From positions 1 to 21,811 of the forward strand of contig CALDID010000139.1 of the NCBI GenBank assembly GCA_937901865.1: a DNA stretch of 21,811 nucleotides, written 5' to 3'. Below, piece by piece: positions 1 to 6,235 of the stretch (positions within the stretch are counted from its first letter, which is position 1; each line of letters opens with the position of its first letter). The notes below the pieces were generated by a model. That model saw nothing but the letters and a program-made list of their open reading frames with translations. It had not been told where the DNA came from and did not search any database. The position numbers were made by a program, and so were the translations under genes. This DNA comes from an uncultured Treponema sp. Lineage in GTDB: Bacteria; Spirochaetota; Spirochaetia; Treponematales; Treponemataceae.

Positions 1-133
1 TATACTATAAAAAGTTGGAATTTTTTTAGCTCAGATGTATATTACAAGCGAACAAGAAATAAATGGCTTTTATAATGCAAATGGTGATTGAAGATGAGTA
101 AAGCAGTTGTTGTTCGTTCTAAAAAAATGCCTA

Positions 134-161
134 TCGACTTTACTGAAAATTAGTATATAAT
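134..161 (+). promoter_or_regulatory. Putative promoter of the Rpn-family gene
   Basis: A -35-like TCGACT (134-139) and a perfect -10 TATAAT (156-161) are separated by 16 bp. Only seven bases lie between the -10 box and the ATG at 169, so transcription would start at or within a base or two of the start codon. No Shine-Dalgarno sequence is visible. This suggests a leaderless mRNA. Confidence 0.55.
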
Positions 162-168
162 ATGTGAT

Positions 169-1185
169 ATGGACATATTTGATTTCAAAGACGAGAATGA
201 ATATGCAGACCAAATGAAAACTGGTGCGCTGTTAAATCCTCGTATTGATTCAACTTTCAAGGCGTTATTTACGCAAGATACTCCTGAATTTCGATGTGCT
301 CTGCATTCATTTTTGCAAGCGGCGACGGGGCTACAAATTGACAGCATAGCATTGCGTCCAAATGACTCGCTAGTGCTTTTTGATGGGCAGAGAAGAGTTA
401 GTTACGATATTCTTTGTACTCTCAATAATAAGCAAATTGTAAATATTGAAATGCAGGCATTCAATCAGGCGTATGATTATGGAATGAGAGCAGAACATCA
501 AGTTTCGCACTTAGAAGTTGCAGGGCTGGAAAAGGGCGATAGCTGGCAGAAAGCTCCGAAAGTATATCAAATATCTGTTCTTAACTTTGTGCATAAAAAT
601 GAGTTTGAGCCTGATACTCAAAACGATGTGAAGAGTGATAAGGATTCTGGAATAAGCCATTATTGTATGCGCTCAGAAAGTGGGAAAATACTTTCAGGCT
701 TGTTGAATGTGATATTTATTGAGTTGCCTGTTGTTATCAAAAAAGAAACAACGATAGAGCAAAATACATCTCTTGAAAACTGGGCGATTTTCTTAAAGGC
801 TGCAGATAATCCAAATAAGAAAGCGTTAATCAAGAAACTTACTGAAACGGAGGAAGGTCTTATGCAAGCGCAAAAATCATTGTCAGCAATCAGTGCAAAC
901 AGAGATTTATGGCTAGATGAGTATCGCTATGAAGTCTTTGAGCGCGACAGAAAGTCTAGCATCGAAGCAGGAGAACAGCGCGGATTTGAAAGAGGGGTTA
1001 TGAATGGCTTTCAAAAAGGACAGGCTGCAGGCTTTCAGAAAGGCAAAAACGATACGTTGAAAATCGTTGCCCAGAATCTGCTAAAATCGAAAGTTCTTTC
1101 TATAGAAGAAATCGCAGATACAACGGGATTATCTGTTGAAGAAGTGAACGCCCTTGCAATAGCGAAAAATGCTGGACAGCAGTAA
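169..1185 (+). CDS. Rpn-family recombination-promoting nuclease / PD-(D/E)XK transposase-like protein
   Basis: A 338-residue protein of the Rpn/YhgA-like family (PD-(D/E)XK nuclease family transposase, PF12784-like). The family opening is recognisable at about residues 22-36 (LLNPRIDSTFKALF). The nuclease core shows D80 followed by I-E94-M-Q96, the D...ExQ variant of the PD-(D/E)XK site. The C-terminal third is a glycine/lysine-rich repeat helix (GFERG, GFQKG, GFQKGK) ending in a short helical domain, as usual in spirochaete and Fusobacterium members. E. coli Rpn proteins are DNA endonucleases that promote RecA-independent recombination; that is family knowledge, not shown here. The start at 169 is chosen because the family motif begins just after it. 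It stands alone, with 147 bases to the next gene. Such genes are often multicopy. Confidence 0.85.
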   Translation: MDIFDFKDENEYADQMKTGALLNPRIDSTFKALFTQDTPEFRCALHSFLQAATGLQIDSIALRPNDSLVLFDGQRRVSYDILCTLNNKQIVNIEMQAFNQAYDYGMRAEHQVSHLEVAGLEKGDSWQKAPKVYQISVLNFVHKNEFEPDTQNDVKSDKDSGISHYCMRSESGKILSGLLNVIFIELPVVIKKETTIEQNTSLENWAIFLKAADNPNKKALIKKLTETEEGLMQAQKSLSAISANRDLWLDEYRYEVFERDRKSSIEAGEQRGFERGVMNGFQKGQAAGFQKGKNDTLKIVAQNLLKSKVLSIEEIADTTGLSVEEVNALAIAKNAGQQ

Positions 1186-1332
1186 AAAGAGCCTTTGAGC
1201 TGTATACTGTCTTTAGCAAAAAAGCTCTCGATGGCGGTTTACAAAAAGTTAATAGTTTTATATTATGACATTCAGCTAAAAGTCAATATTTGATATTGTC
1301 TTTTATAAAACTATTATTGGAGAAATCGTAAA

Positions 1333-2838
1333 ATGCGCAAATCCATCGTCGGCATTTTTTTTATTTTTTCTGTATTAACTTCATCTATCGCACAAAACGC
1401 TTTAAACATTATTCAAAATATGCAAACTCAAGATAAAGCTGTAGGCTCGGCTACAGACGCGCAGCGTCTGCCTGACGCGCAGCTCGCCATGAGCGTTTCC
1501 TACTACCCTGTAACCGCGGGCGATATATATACTTTAGGCTTTGCTGTGGGAACGAATACTGTAAGCTATTCGATTCCTGTGGACTCTACGTACAAGCTGC
1601 GTATCGCAAATCTCGGAGTGATAAATTGCGCAGGATTAACGTATTTGCAGCTAAAAAGCCAAGTTGAATCGCTGGTTTTGCGCAATTACCCAATGGGCGG
1701 CGTGCAATTCGTTTTGACTGCGCCGTCAACGTTTTTGGTGAGCGTTACAGGCGAGGTTATAAAAACGGCGGAACAAGATGCGTGGGCTTTAACTCGCCTT
1801 TCTACTATTATCAAGCAAAACTTTACTGATTATTCTTCACAGCGCAGCGTTACGATAAAAAGTGCAAGCGGCAGAACGCGGAATTACGACCTTTACAAAG
1901 CCGAACGCGACGGAGATTTAAGCCAAGACCCGTTTTTGCGCCCGGGAGATAAAATCATAGTGAACCGTCTTGAACGACAAGTTAAAATTTCTGGCGCAGT
2001 GGAACGCCCCGGCACTTACGAACTTTTGGAAAAGGAAAATCTCAAGGAACTTGTAGAAAAATACGGCGGCGGTTTAGCCCCTTTAGCCGATACTTCCCGC
2101 ATTGAGTTGTATAGAAGCATTACTGGAAAGGCTGGGAGCGGCGAAAAGTCGTATCTTAATCAATCGAACATCGATGAAAATACAGAATTGGTGTGTTATG
2201 ACAATATTTATATTGCAAGCTATAAGGAGTTGACACCTGTTGTCTTTGTGGAAGGTGCAATAAATTTGAAAAGCGATATGACGACGGATTCTGAAACTCC
2301 AGAAGGCTCTTCTCGCTATGCGGCACAGTTTAATGAGGGGGAAGATTACGCCTATTTTGTGCGACGAAACAAAAATATTTTCATACCAGAAGCCGACCTT
2401 GAAAAAGCATATATAAGCCGAGGAGGCGAGATGATAAAGCTGAACTTGAATGACATTCTTTATAATGCTTCTTACACGGCTAATGTTGAGATGAAGCCGA
2501 ATGATACGCTCATCATTCCGTTCAGGCAGTATTTCGTGAGCGTTGCAGGGGCTGTTGCAAATCCCGGACGCTTCCCGTATATTCCAGACCGCGATTATGA
2601 ATATTATGTTGGTCTTGCGGGCGGATTTACGTCGAGCAATGCGCACGATTCTGTGATTTTGCACGACATCAACGGAAAAAAATACTCGAAAAAAGAGTTT
2701 ATCACTCCTGAAACAACGATAACCGCGCGTTCAAACAGCTTCTTTTATAACTGGAACCGCTATGCGCCGACTGTTACGACTGTTCTTTCTATCGTTGTTT
2801 CTGCTCTTTCTATCTACGTTACCTCTCAAACACTCTAA
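1333..2838 (+). CDS. Polysaccharide export protein (OPX/Wza-like) with SLBB repeats
   Basis: A 501-residue secreted protein. Residues 1-20 form a signal peptide (SSIA|Q) with no lipobox Cys, so unlike E. coli Wza it is not a lipoprotein. A polysaccharide-export domain spans about 50-125 (PVTAGDIYTLGF), followed by SLBB-type beta-grasp repeats near 134-182, 216-262 (VKISGAVERPGTYEL), about 300-395 and 400-446 (VSVAGAVANPGRFPY). A hydrophobic helix at about 480-498 matches the C-terminal outer-membrane helix of the Wza octamer. It is longer than Wza (about 379 residues) because of extra SLBB copies. A TGGAGA ribosome site lies nine bases before the ATG. It probably forms the outer-membrane conduit for capsule or O-antigen-like glycan. 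It is some 6 kb from the glycan operon, so the link is by function rather than shared transcription. Confidence 0.87.
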   Translation: MRKSIVGIFFIFSVLTSSIAQNALNIIQNMQTQDKAVGSATDAQRLPDAQLAMSVSYYPVTAGDIYTLGFAVGTNTVSYSIPVDSTYKLRIANLGVINCAGLTYLQLKSQVESLVLRNYPMGGVQFVLTAPSTFLVSVTGEVIKTAEQDAWALTRLSTIIKQNFTDYSSQRSVTIKSASGRTRNYDLYKAERDGDLSQDPFLRPGDKIIVNRLERQVKISGAVERPGTYELLEKENLKELVEKYGGGLAPLADTSRIELYRSITGKAGSGEKSYLNQSNIDENTELVCYDNIYIASYKELTPVVFVEGAINLKSDMTTDSETPEGSSRYAAQFNEGEDYAYFVRRNKNIFIPEADLEKAYISRGGEMIKLNLNDILYNASYTANVEMKPNDTLIIPFRQYFVSVAGAVANPGRFPYIPDRDYEYYVGLAGGFTSSNAHDSVILHDINGKKYSKKEFITPETTITARSNSFFYNWNRYAPTVTTVLSIVVSALSIYVTSQTL

Positions 2839-2843
2839 CACAC

Positions 2844-2898
2844 ACAGGGTGTTTTTGCACCTACAAGGTGTTTTGCACCCACAAGGTGTTTTGTAAAA
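2844..2898 (-). repeat. Tandem 18-bp hairpin repeats, minus orientation
   Basis: Three adjacent copies of the 18-19 bp family, read on the minus strand as ACAAAACACCTTGTRGGTG-like units. Two exact 18-mers lie at 2863-2880 and 2881-2898, with a looser copy at 2844-2862. Each can form a small hairpin, for example CACCT (2858-2862), ACA, AGGTG (2866-2870). They sit between the OPX stop and the shared terminator. Confidence 0.7.
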
Positions 2899-2901
2899 TA
2901 A

Positions 2902-2935
2902 AAAAGCCATAGGAAATACACAACCTATGGCTTTT
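2902..2935. terminator. Bidirectional intrinsic terminator between OPX and hsp20
   Basis: A perfect 12-bp stem (2902-2913 with 2924-2935, core GCCATAGG/CCTATGGC) with a 10-base loop. It is flanked by T-runs in both directions: CTTTTATTGTT on the plus strand and GGCTTTTTATTTT on the minus strand. It lies between two convergent genes and can serve both. Confidence 0.85.
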
Positions 2936-2980
2936 ATTGTTAGGGTTTTATTCTATTAAGTGCAATGCCTTACAACAGCG

Positions 2981-3466
2981 TCAAGCAACACTGATTGCGA
3001 TGCGTTTTGGCTGTTCGGCTTCTTTGCGCGGAATAGACACTTCAAGCACTCCGTTCTTGAAAGAAGCAGAGATTGAAGAATGGTCTGTGTCGCGCGGGAG
3101 CTTGAATGAGCGTGCAAAGCTCATTGTGTGGCGTTCGCGGATAAGATAAACCGGCTTGTTTTCGCCATTATCAGCTTCTGCAACCTCTTTGCTCTCGCTT
3201 TCCTCTGTGGCGTTGCCTTCACTGCTCGCATTGCTCTCTTCAGCAGCGTTCTTAGCAACAGAAGCGATTGTGAGGATTCCTTCTTTCAAAGAAATGTCCA
3301 CATCTTTTTCGCTCATACCAGGCAAGTCCATGCTGATAGTATACGCATTCTTTGTTTCCATCACATCGACATCAGGTGAATAGCTTGGGCAAGAGCAAGA
3401 AAGCTCAGGGAATGCAGCATAAGCAGTGTTGAAAATGTCGTCCAAAATAGAAAGTTCGTTTATCAT
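2981..3466 (-). CDS. Hsp20/alpha-crystallin small heat-shock protein with acidic insert
   Basis: A 161-residue small heat-shock protein, an ATP-independent holdase that forms oligomers. The alpha-crystallin domain runs from about 31 to 148: DVDVMETKNAYTISMDLPG opens it, LKEGILTIAS follows, and the C-terminal strand has FKNGVLEVSIPR (136-147). About 33 residues (73-105) rich in Glu, Ser, Ala and Asn interrupt the domain where other Hsp20 proteins have a short loop; this is low-complexity and probably disordered. The start is placed at 3466, not 21 bases upstream, because AGGAGG lies seven bases before it and would otherwise be inside the coding frame. The gene faces the OPX gene and has its own sigma-54-like promoter. 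Confidence 0.9.
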   Translation of the reverse strand: MINELSILDDIFNTAYAAFPELSCSCPSYSPDVDVMETKNAYTISMDLPGMSEKDVDISLKEGILTIASVAKNAAEESNASSEGNATEESESKEVAEADNGENKPVYLIRERHTMSFARSFKLPRDTDHSSISASFKNGVLEVSIPRKEAEQPKRIAISVA

Positions 3467-3534
3467 GATGTACCTCCTAAAGTACAAGTATTTGAAGTTT
3501 GTTTCTCAAAGGATTTTTGACCTTTGTAGAATTA

Positions 3535-3568
3535 TGTAAGGTTTAATTTTTTTTTCATTTACCTTACA
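3535..3568 (-). promoter_or_regulatory. Inverted repeat at the predicted 5' end of the hsp20 mRNA
   Basis: TGTAAGGT (3535-3542) and ACCTTACA (3561-3568) are a perfect 8-bp inverted repeat with an 18-base spacer containing a T9/A9 run. The start predicted from the sigma-54 promoter falls at about 3568, so the transcript would begin with this hairpin. It could stabilise the 5' end, respond to temperature, or be a repressor operator. It does not match the CIRCE consensus (TTAGCACTC-N9-GAGTGCTAA). Confidence 0.55.
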
Positions 3569-3578
3569 CCGATATATA

Positions 3579-3595
3579 AGCAAACACTGTGCCAA
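3579..3595 (-). promoter_or_regulatory. Sigma-54 (RpoN) promoter of hsp20
   Basis: Read on the minus strand this is TTGGCACAGTGTTTGCT, which fits the -24/-12 consensus YTGGCACR-N4-TTGCW without mismatch, with ten bases between GG and GC. Transcription would start near 3568, giving a 5' leader of about 100 bases before the hsp20 ATG. No bacterial enhancer-binding protein is encoded in the window. Confidence 0.8.
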
Positions 3596-4031
3596 CTTTT
3601 TTCACTTTGTTGTCCTGCATTTTTTAAAAGTAGCCCTGTTTCAAGAAAAAAGTAGGCTAGTTTTAGGAAGAAAGTAGCCTAGTTTACTGCAAATGCACGT
3701 CCTGCATTTTTCGATGCACGCCCTGCATTTTGAAAAAATAGCCTTTGTTTTTGAAAAAATACCTGCGCTTTTACAAAATAGGGCTTTGGCTGCTGTGGTT
3801 CTTACAAAACACCCTGTATTTACAGAACACCCTTTGGGTACAAAACACCCTTTGGGTGCAAAACAGCCTTTGGCTGTGGTGGGACAAAATGACACAGTTT
3901 AGAGAAATTTGAGATAAAAAATGACGAAAGCCGACGCAAGTTTTTATGGACAAAAATAAAAAACGTTCCCTATTGTAGAAATTAGAAAAATACAGTAGTC
4001 TAAACTGCACTTTGTTGCCGAAAATTATTCT
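3596..4031. repeat. Gene-free stretch of degenerate short repeats
   Basis: No convincing gene lies in these 436 bases. The left half holds degenerate short motifs (AGTAGCCCTGTTT, AGTAGGCTAGTTT, AGTAGCCTAGTTT, and GCACGTCCTGCATTTT beside GCACGCCCTGCATTTT). The right half holds a cleaner tandem array, listed separately. The last ~130 bases lead into rlmE. I see no confident promoter or Shine-Dalgarno sequence there. Confidence 0.65.
3804..3875 (+). repeat. Four contiguous 18-bp hairpin repeats
   Basis: Four back-to-back 18-mers: 3804-3821 (ACAAAACACCCTGTATTT), 3822-3839 (ACAGAACACCCTTTGGGT), 3840-3857 (ACAAAACACCCTTTGGGT) and 3858-3875 (GCAAAACAGCCTTTGGCT). The conserved half is ACAAAACASCC. 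The second half completes a small hairpin (CACCC-TTT-GGGTG or CAGCC-TTT-GGCTG). The two stem bases co-vary between copies, so the pairing itself seems to be kept. A less exact copy lies at 3773-3791. Confidence 0.8.
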
Positions 4032-4628
4032 ATGGCTTCTAATAGTTATGAAAAACCTGATTTCTGGTCAAAGAAGGCATTTTCAGAGGGGTATCCTGCC
4101 CGTTCTGTGTATAAATTGCAAGAAATTGACCAAAAGTTCGGTATGATAAAAAAGAATTACACTGTTCTTGACCTTGGGGCAGCTCCAGGAAGCTGGACAA
4201 CCTTTTTATTGAGAGCTCTTGCAGGCTCTGGAAAGGTTGTGTCTTGCGACTTGAAGGAGCTTTCCAAAAGCGTCAAAGGTGATAATCTCTTTTTCTTTCA
4301 GGGAGATTTGCTTTCTGAGGAAATTCGTACTAAAATAGAGGAGCTCGGTCCTTATGATTTAGTTGTTTGCGATGCAGCACCTCTAACAACAGGAAACAGA
4401 ACTGTTGATACAGCTCGTTCTTCTGCGCTTGTTGAAATGGCGTTGTGGTATGCACAGGCTATGCTGAAAAAGGGCGGAAACTTCGCTGTGAAGATTTTTC
4501 AGAGCGGCAACCAAGCAGAGATGTTGAAAAAGATGCGCCTTGTGTTTGAAAACGCAAAAGGATTTAAGCCTGTGGCGTGCAGAAGCGAATCTTTTGAAAC
4601 GTATCTTATTGGATTAAATAAAAAGTAA
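4032..4628 (+). CDS. rlmE: 23S rRNA (uridine-2'-O)-methyltransferase RlmE
   Basis: A 198-residue RrmJ/FtsJ-type methyltransferase. It uses SAM to 2'-O-methylate the A-loop uridine of 23S rRNA (U2552 in E. coli), a late step of large-subunit assembly. The SAM motif DLGAAPGSW is at 47-55. The K-D-K-E catalytic tetrad is complete: K28 (SVYKLQ), D114 (VVCDAAP), K154 (FAVKIF) and E189 (SFETYL). Length matches the family. The ATG at 4032 has no clear Shine-Dalgarno sequence. It probably heads a two-gene unit with the M23 peptidase 40 bases downstream. Confidence 0.95.
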   Translation: MASNSYEKPDFWSKKAFSEGYPARSVYKLQEIDQKFGMIKKNYTVLDLGAAPGSWTTFLLRALAGSGKVVSCDLKELSKSVKGDNLFFFQGDLLSEEIRTKIEELGPYDLVVCDAAPLTTGNRTVDTARSSALVEMALWYAQAMLKKGGNFAVKIFQSGNQAEMLKKMRLVFENAKGFKPVACRSESFETYLIGLNKK

Positions 4629-4668
4629 GGGCAAAAAGCTATATGAAAACTATATAAAAGGAAGAGTT

Positions 4669-5664
4669 ATGAGAAGGTCTGATATAAAAAATGCTCTGAT
4701 TTGTGCTGGTTTGACATTTTGTTCTTGTATAGTTGTTGCTGGAATTGTCTTTGTTGCTGTTGTGGAAAAGAGAAAATCTTTGGGGCAAGGTCAGGGCGGT
4801 TTGGAAACTCCGAGCATCGTCTATTCAACAGAGGCGGCGTTAGAAACGATGGAGAATAGCGACAAAAGCGAGCTAGAGCTTTCTGAAATGCTTGAAACGG
4901 AAAACGCTACAGAAGAAGTGAAAGACGGCGTTACCTATTTGTCGTATCGTGTGAAGTCGGGCGATATGATTGGAAAAATAGCGGAGAGATACGGAGTAAC
5001 AGAAGACACGTTATTGAGCGTGAACAATATCCAAAATTCCCGCACATTGCAGATAAATCAATATTTGCGCATTCCGTCTATGGCTGGCATTTTGTACACG
5101 GTGAACAAAGACGGCGAAACGGTTAAAGATGTTGCAGAGAGATATGAAATAAATGCTGATGACTGCGCGTATGTAAATAAAGTGGACATTGACGGCAGCT
5201 TGAAGGCGGGAGCTTCGCTTTTCTTGCCAGGCGCGAGAATGGATTTCACGACACGGCAAGAAATCAACGGCGATTTGTTTGTAAAGCCTCTTCATTCTTA
5301 TTATTATCTTTCTTCTTATTACGGTTATCGTACCTCTCCGTTTGATTCTTCTCGTCGTACGTTCCATTCGGGAATTGATATGGCGGCATATCAGGGAACT
5401 CTGATTTATCCTGCTCTTTCTGGCACGGTGGCAGAAACTGGATATAGCGCGGTATATGGCAACTATGTTATTATCACGCATCATTCGGGCTATAAAACGC
5501 TTTACGGACACATGAGCAAAATATTAGCGAAAAAGGGGCAAGTGGTGAACACTGCAACTCAAATCGGGCGCGTTGGTAGCACGGGAATGAGTACTGGTCC
5601 GCACTTGCATTTCACGGTGTACAAAAACGGCAAAACGGTAAACCCTCTTTCTCTCATAAAATAG
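4669..5664 (+). CDS. LysM-containing M23 family metallopeptidase
   Basis: A 331-residue membrane-anchored peptidoglycan hydrolase or hydrolase regulator. One N-terminal membrane segment (about 8-32) is followed by an acidic linker, two LysM peptidoglycan-binding modules (about 92-135 and 142-187) and a C-terminal M23/LytM domain (about 205-328). The zinc site is intact: H233-x3-D237 (HSGID), H281 (YGHM) and the HLH motif at 312-314, so it is probably an active endopeptidase rather than a degenerate EnvC/NlpD-type activator. AAGGAAGAG precedes the ATG. It is followed by a strong intrinsic terminator. Confidence 0.92.
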   Translation: MRRSDIKNALICAGLTFCSCIVVAGIVFVAVVEKRKSLGQGQGGLETPSIVYSTEAALETMENSDKSELELSEMLETENATEEVKDGVTYLSYRVKSGDMIGKIAERYGVTEDTLLSVNNIQNSRTLQINQYLRIPSMAGILYTVNKDGETVKDVAERYEINADDCAYVNKVDIDGSLKAGASLFLPGARMDFTTRQEINGDLFVKPLHSYYYLSSYYGYRTSPFDSSRRTFHSGIDMAAYQGTLIYPALSGTVAETGYSAVYGNYVIITHHSGYKTLYGHMSKILAKKGQVVNTATQIGRVGSTGMSTGPHLHFTVYKNGKTVNPLSLIK

Positions 5665-5667
5665 CCA

Positions 5668-5706
5668 CAGCCAGAGGCTGCTTTGTAAGGGTACAGGCTG
5701 ATTTAT
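5668..5706 (-). repeat. Two copies of the 18-19 bp repeat, minus orientation
   Basis: CAGCCAGAGGCTGCTTTGT (5668-5686), with CAGCC-AGA-GGCTG as hairpin core, and the more diverged AGGGTACAGGCTGATTTAT (5688-5706). They lie directly after the M23 stop codon and before its terminator. Confidence 0.6.
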
Positions 5707-5731
5707 AAAACTAAAAAATATCTGTCTTTCT

Positions 5732-5768
5732 AAAATCTCCGTAAGAGTTTCTTGCGGGGATTTTTTTT
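5732..5768 (+). terminator. Strong intrinsic terminator after the M23 peptidase gene
   Basis: A stem of about 15 bp (5732-5746 with 5750-5764, two G-U pairs, GTT loop) carries the GC block CTCCG/CGGGG, followed by eight T residues ending at 5768. It should separate the rlmE/M23 unit from the LoaP operon. Confidence 0.88.
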
Positions 5769-5771
5769 CGC

Positions 5772-5831
5772 ACAAAAACCGTCTGAGGCTCGTAAAATCG
5801 TCTTTCGCACCTACAAAACAGCCTGTGGCTG
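5772..5831 (+). repeat. Repeat copies abutting the loaP-operon promoter
   Basis: Copies of the 18-19 bp family, plus orientation: a diverged ACAAAAACCGTCTGAGGCT (5772-5790), a very loose one around 5791-5809, and a good one, ACAAAACAGCCTGTGGCTG (5813-5831). The hairpin of the last copy (CAGCC-TGT-GGCTG) ends one base before the -35 box at 5832, so it could also act as an operator or upstream element. Confidence 0.6.
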
Positions 5832-5859
5832 TTGACTGTTTTTTTTTTTACAATATAGT
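5832..5859 (+). promoter_or_regulatory. Promoter of the ORF121-loaP operon with an 11-T spacer tract
   Basis: The -35 TTGACT (5832-5837) and -10 TATAGT (5854-5859) are each one base from consensus and 16 bp apart. The spacer contains an uninterrupted run of 11 T (5839-5849). Ten bases separate the -10 box from the ATG at 5870, so the mRNA leader would be only a few bases. One more T would give the ideal 17-bp spacing, and one fewer a poor 15-bp spacing. Confidence 0.75.
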
Positions 5860-5869
5860 ATCGCACGAT

Positions 5870-6235
5870 ATGACACGATTCGCGTTGCTCTTAGGTGCGG
5901 CAGATGGAGATGTGCGGCAGAAAAAGATTTCGCTGATGCACGAAAAGCTCATTGCAGAAGGCTGGGCAGAAAAAGAAATCACGGTGTTTGTGAACGGGGC
6001 TTCGGAGCTGCTTCTTGAATATTCTCTGAATAATTGCATAGCGCAAAAGGCAGAAAAAATCTTTTTGTACTTTTGTATGAAAAGCGAAGCGGACAACAAG
6101 CAAGATTCGTTTTTTCTTGGCACAGAAGAGATTAGAAAAGACGTTATTGCGCAGTATGACACTCTTTTTGCGAGAAATAATATAGAAAAAAGAATTGTCT
6201 ATGACTATTGCTCTGAGTTTGAGTGTGCAGAATGA
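5870..6235 (+). CDS. Small unrecognised protein coupled to loaP, possible degenerate caspase-like fold
   Basis: A 121-residue cytoplasmic protein with no signal peptide or membrane segment. The ATG at 5870 is preferred over the upstream in-frame GTG (5825) because the promoter lies between them. I cannot assign it firmly. The layout loosely resembles a C13/C14 caspase-type p20 domain: an opening strand RFALLLGAADGD, a predicted strand EKIFLYFCMKSE where caspases have the GHG motif (missing here), and RIVYDYCSEFE where they have the Cys strand (DxC). This is a weak pattern match by eye. The stop overlaps the next ATG by four bases (ATGA), so it is probably made together with the LoaP-like protein. 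Confidence 0.6.
   Translation: MTRFALLLGAADGDVRQKKISLMHEKLIAEGWAEKEITVFVNGASELLLEYSLNNCIAQKAEKIFLYFCMKSEADNKQDSFFLGTEEIRKDVIAQYDTLFARNNIEKRIVYDYCSEFECAE

Noticed and set aside
35..153. Short ORFs at the contig start (MYITSEQ... at 35-91 and MSKAVVV... at 94-153)
   Set aside because: Under 20 codons each, no recognisable family. They could be the tail of a gene lost beyond the contig edge, but nothing supports a call.
1186..1235. Possible terminator after the Rpn gene (AGAGC/GCTCT)
   Set aside because: Only five pairs with a loop of about 30 bases and no T-run; not supportable.
2083..2664. 193-residue minus-strand ORF
   Set aside because: Lies wholly inside the well-supported OPX gene, has Arg/Ile-rich shadow composition and no domain.
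3641..3895. Cys-rich 84-residue ORF on the minus strand (KGCF/PKGCF repeats)
   Set aside because: It is the translation of the 18-bp DNA repeats, whose period keeps a frame open. It starts at GTG, has no ribosome site and no family resemblance. The plus-strand ORF 3693-3902 is rejected for the same reason.
5011..5511. 166-residue minus-strand ORF
   Set aside because: Antisense to the LysM/M23 gene, which has intact catalytic motifs; typical shadow ORF.
2840..5831. CRISPR array
   Set aside because: The repeats are 18-19 bp with no unique spacers, are directly adjacent to each other, and no cas genes are present.
5825..5869. GTG at 5825 as the start of the gene before loaP
   Set aside because: It lies upstream of the -35 box of the only good promoter, and the added residues are encoded by repeat and T-tract sequence. 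ATG 5870 is better.
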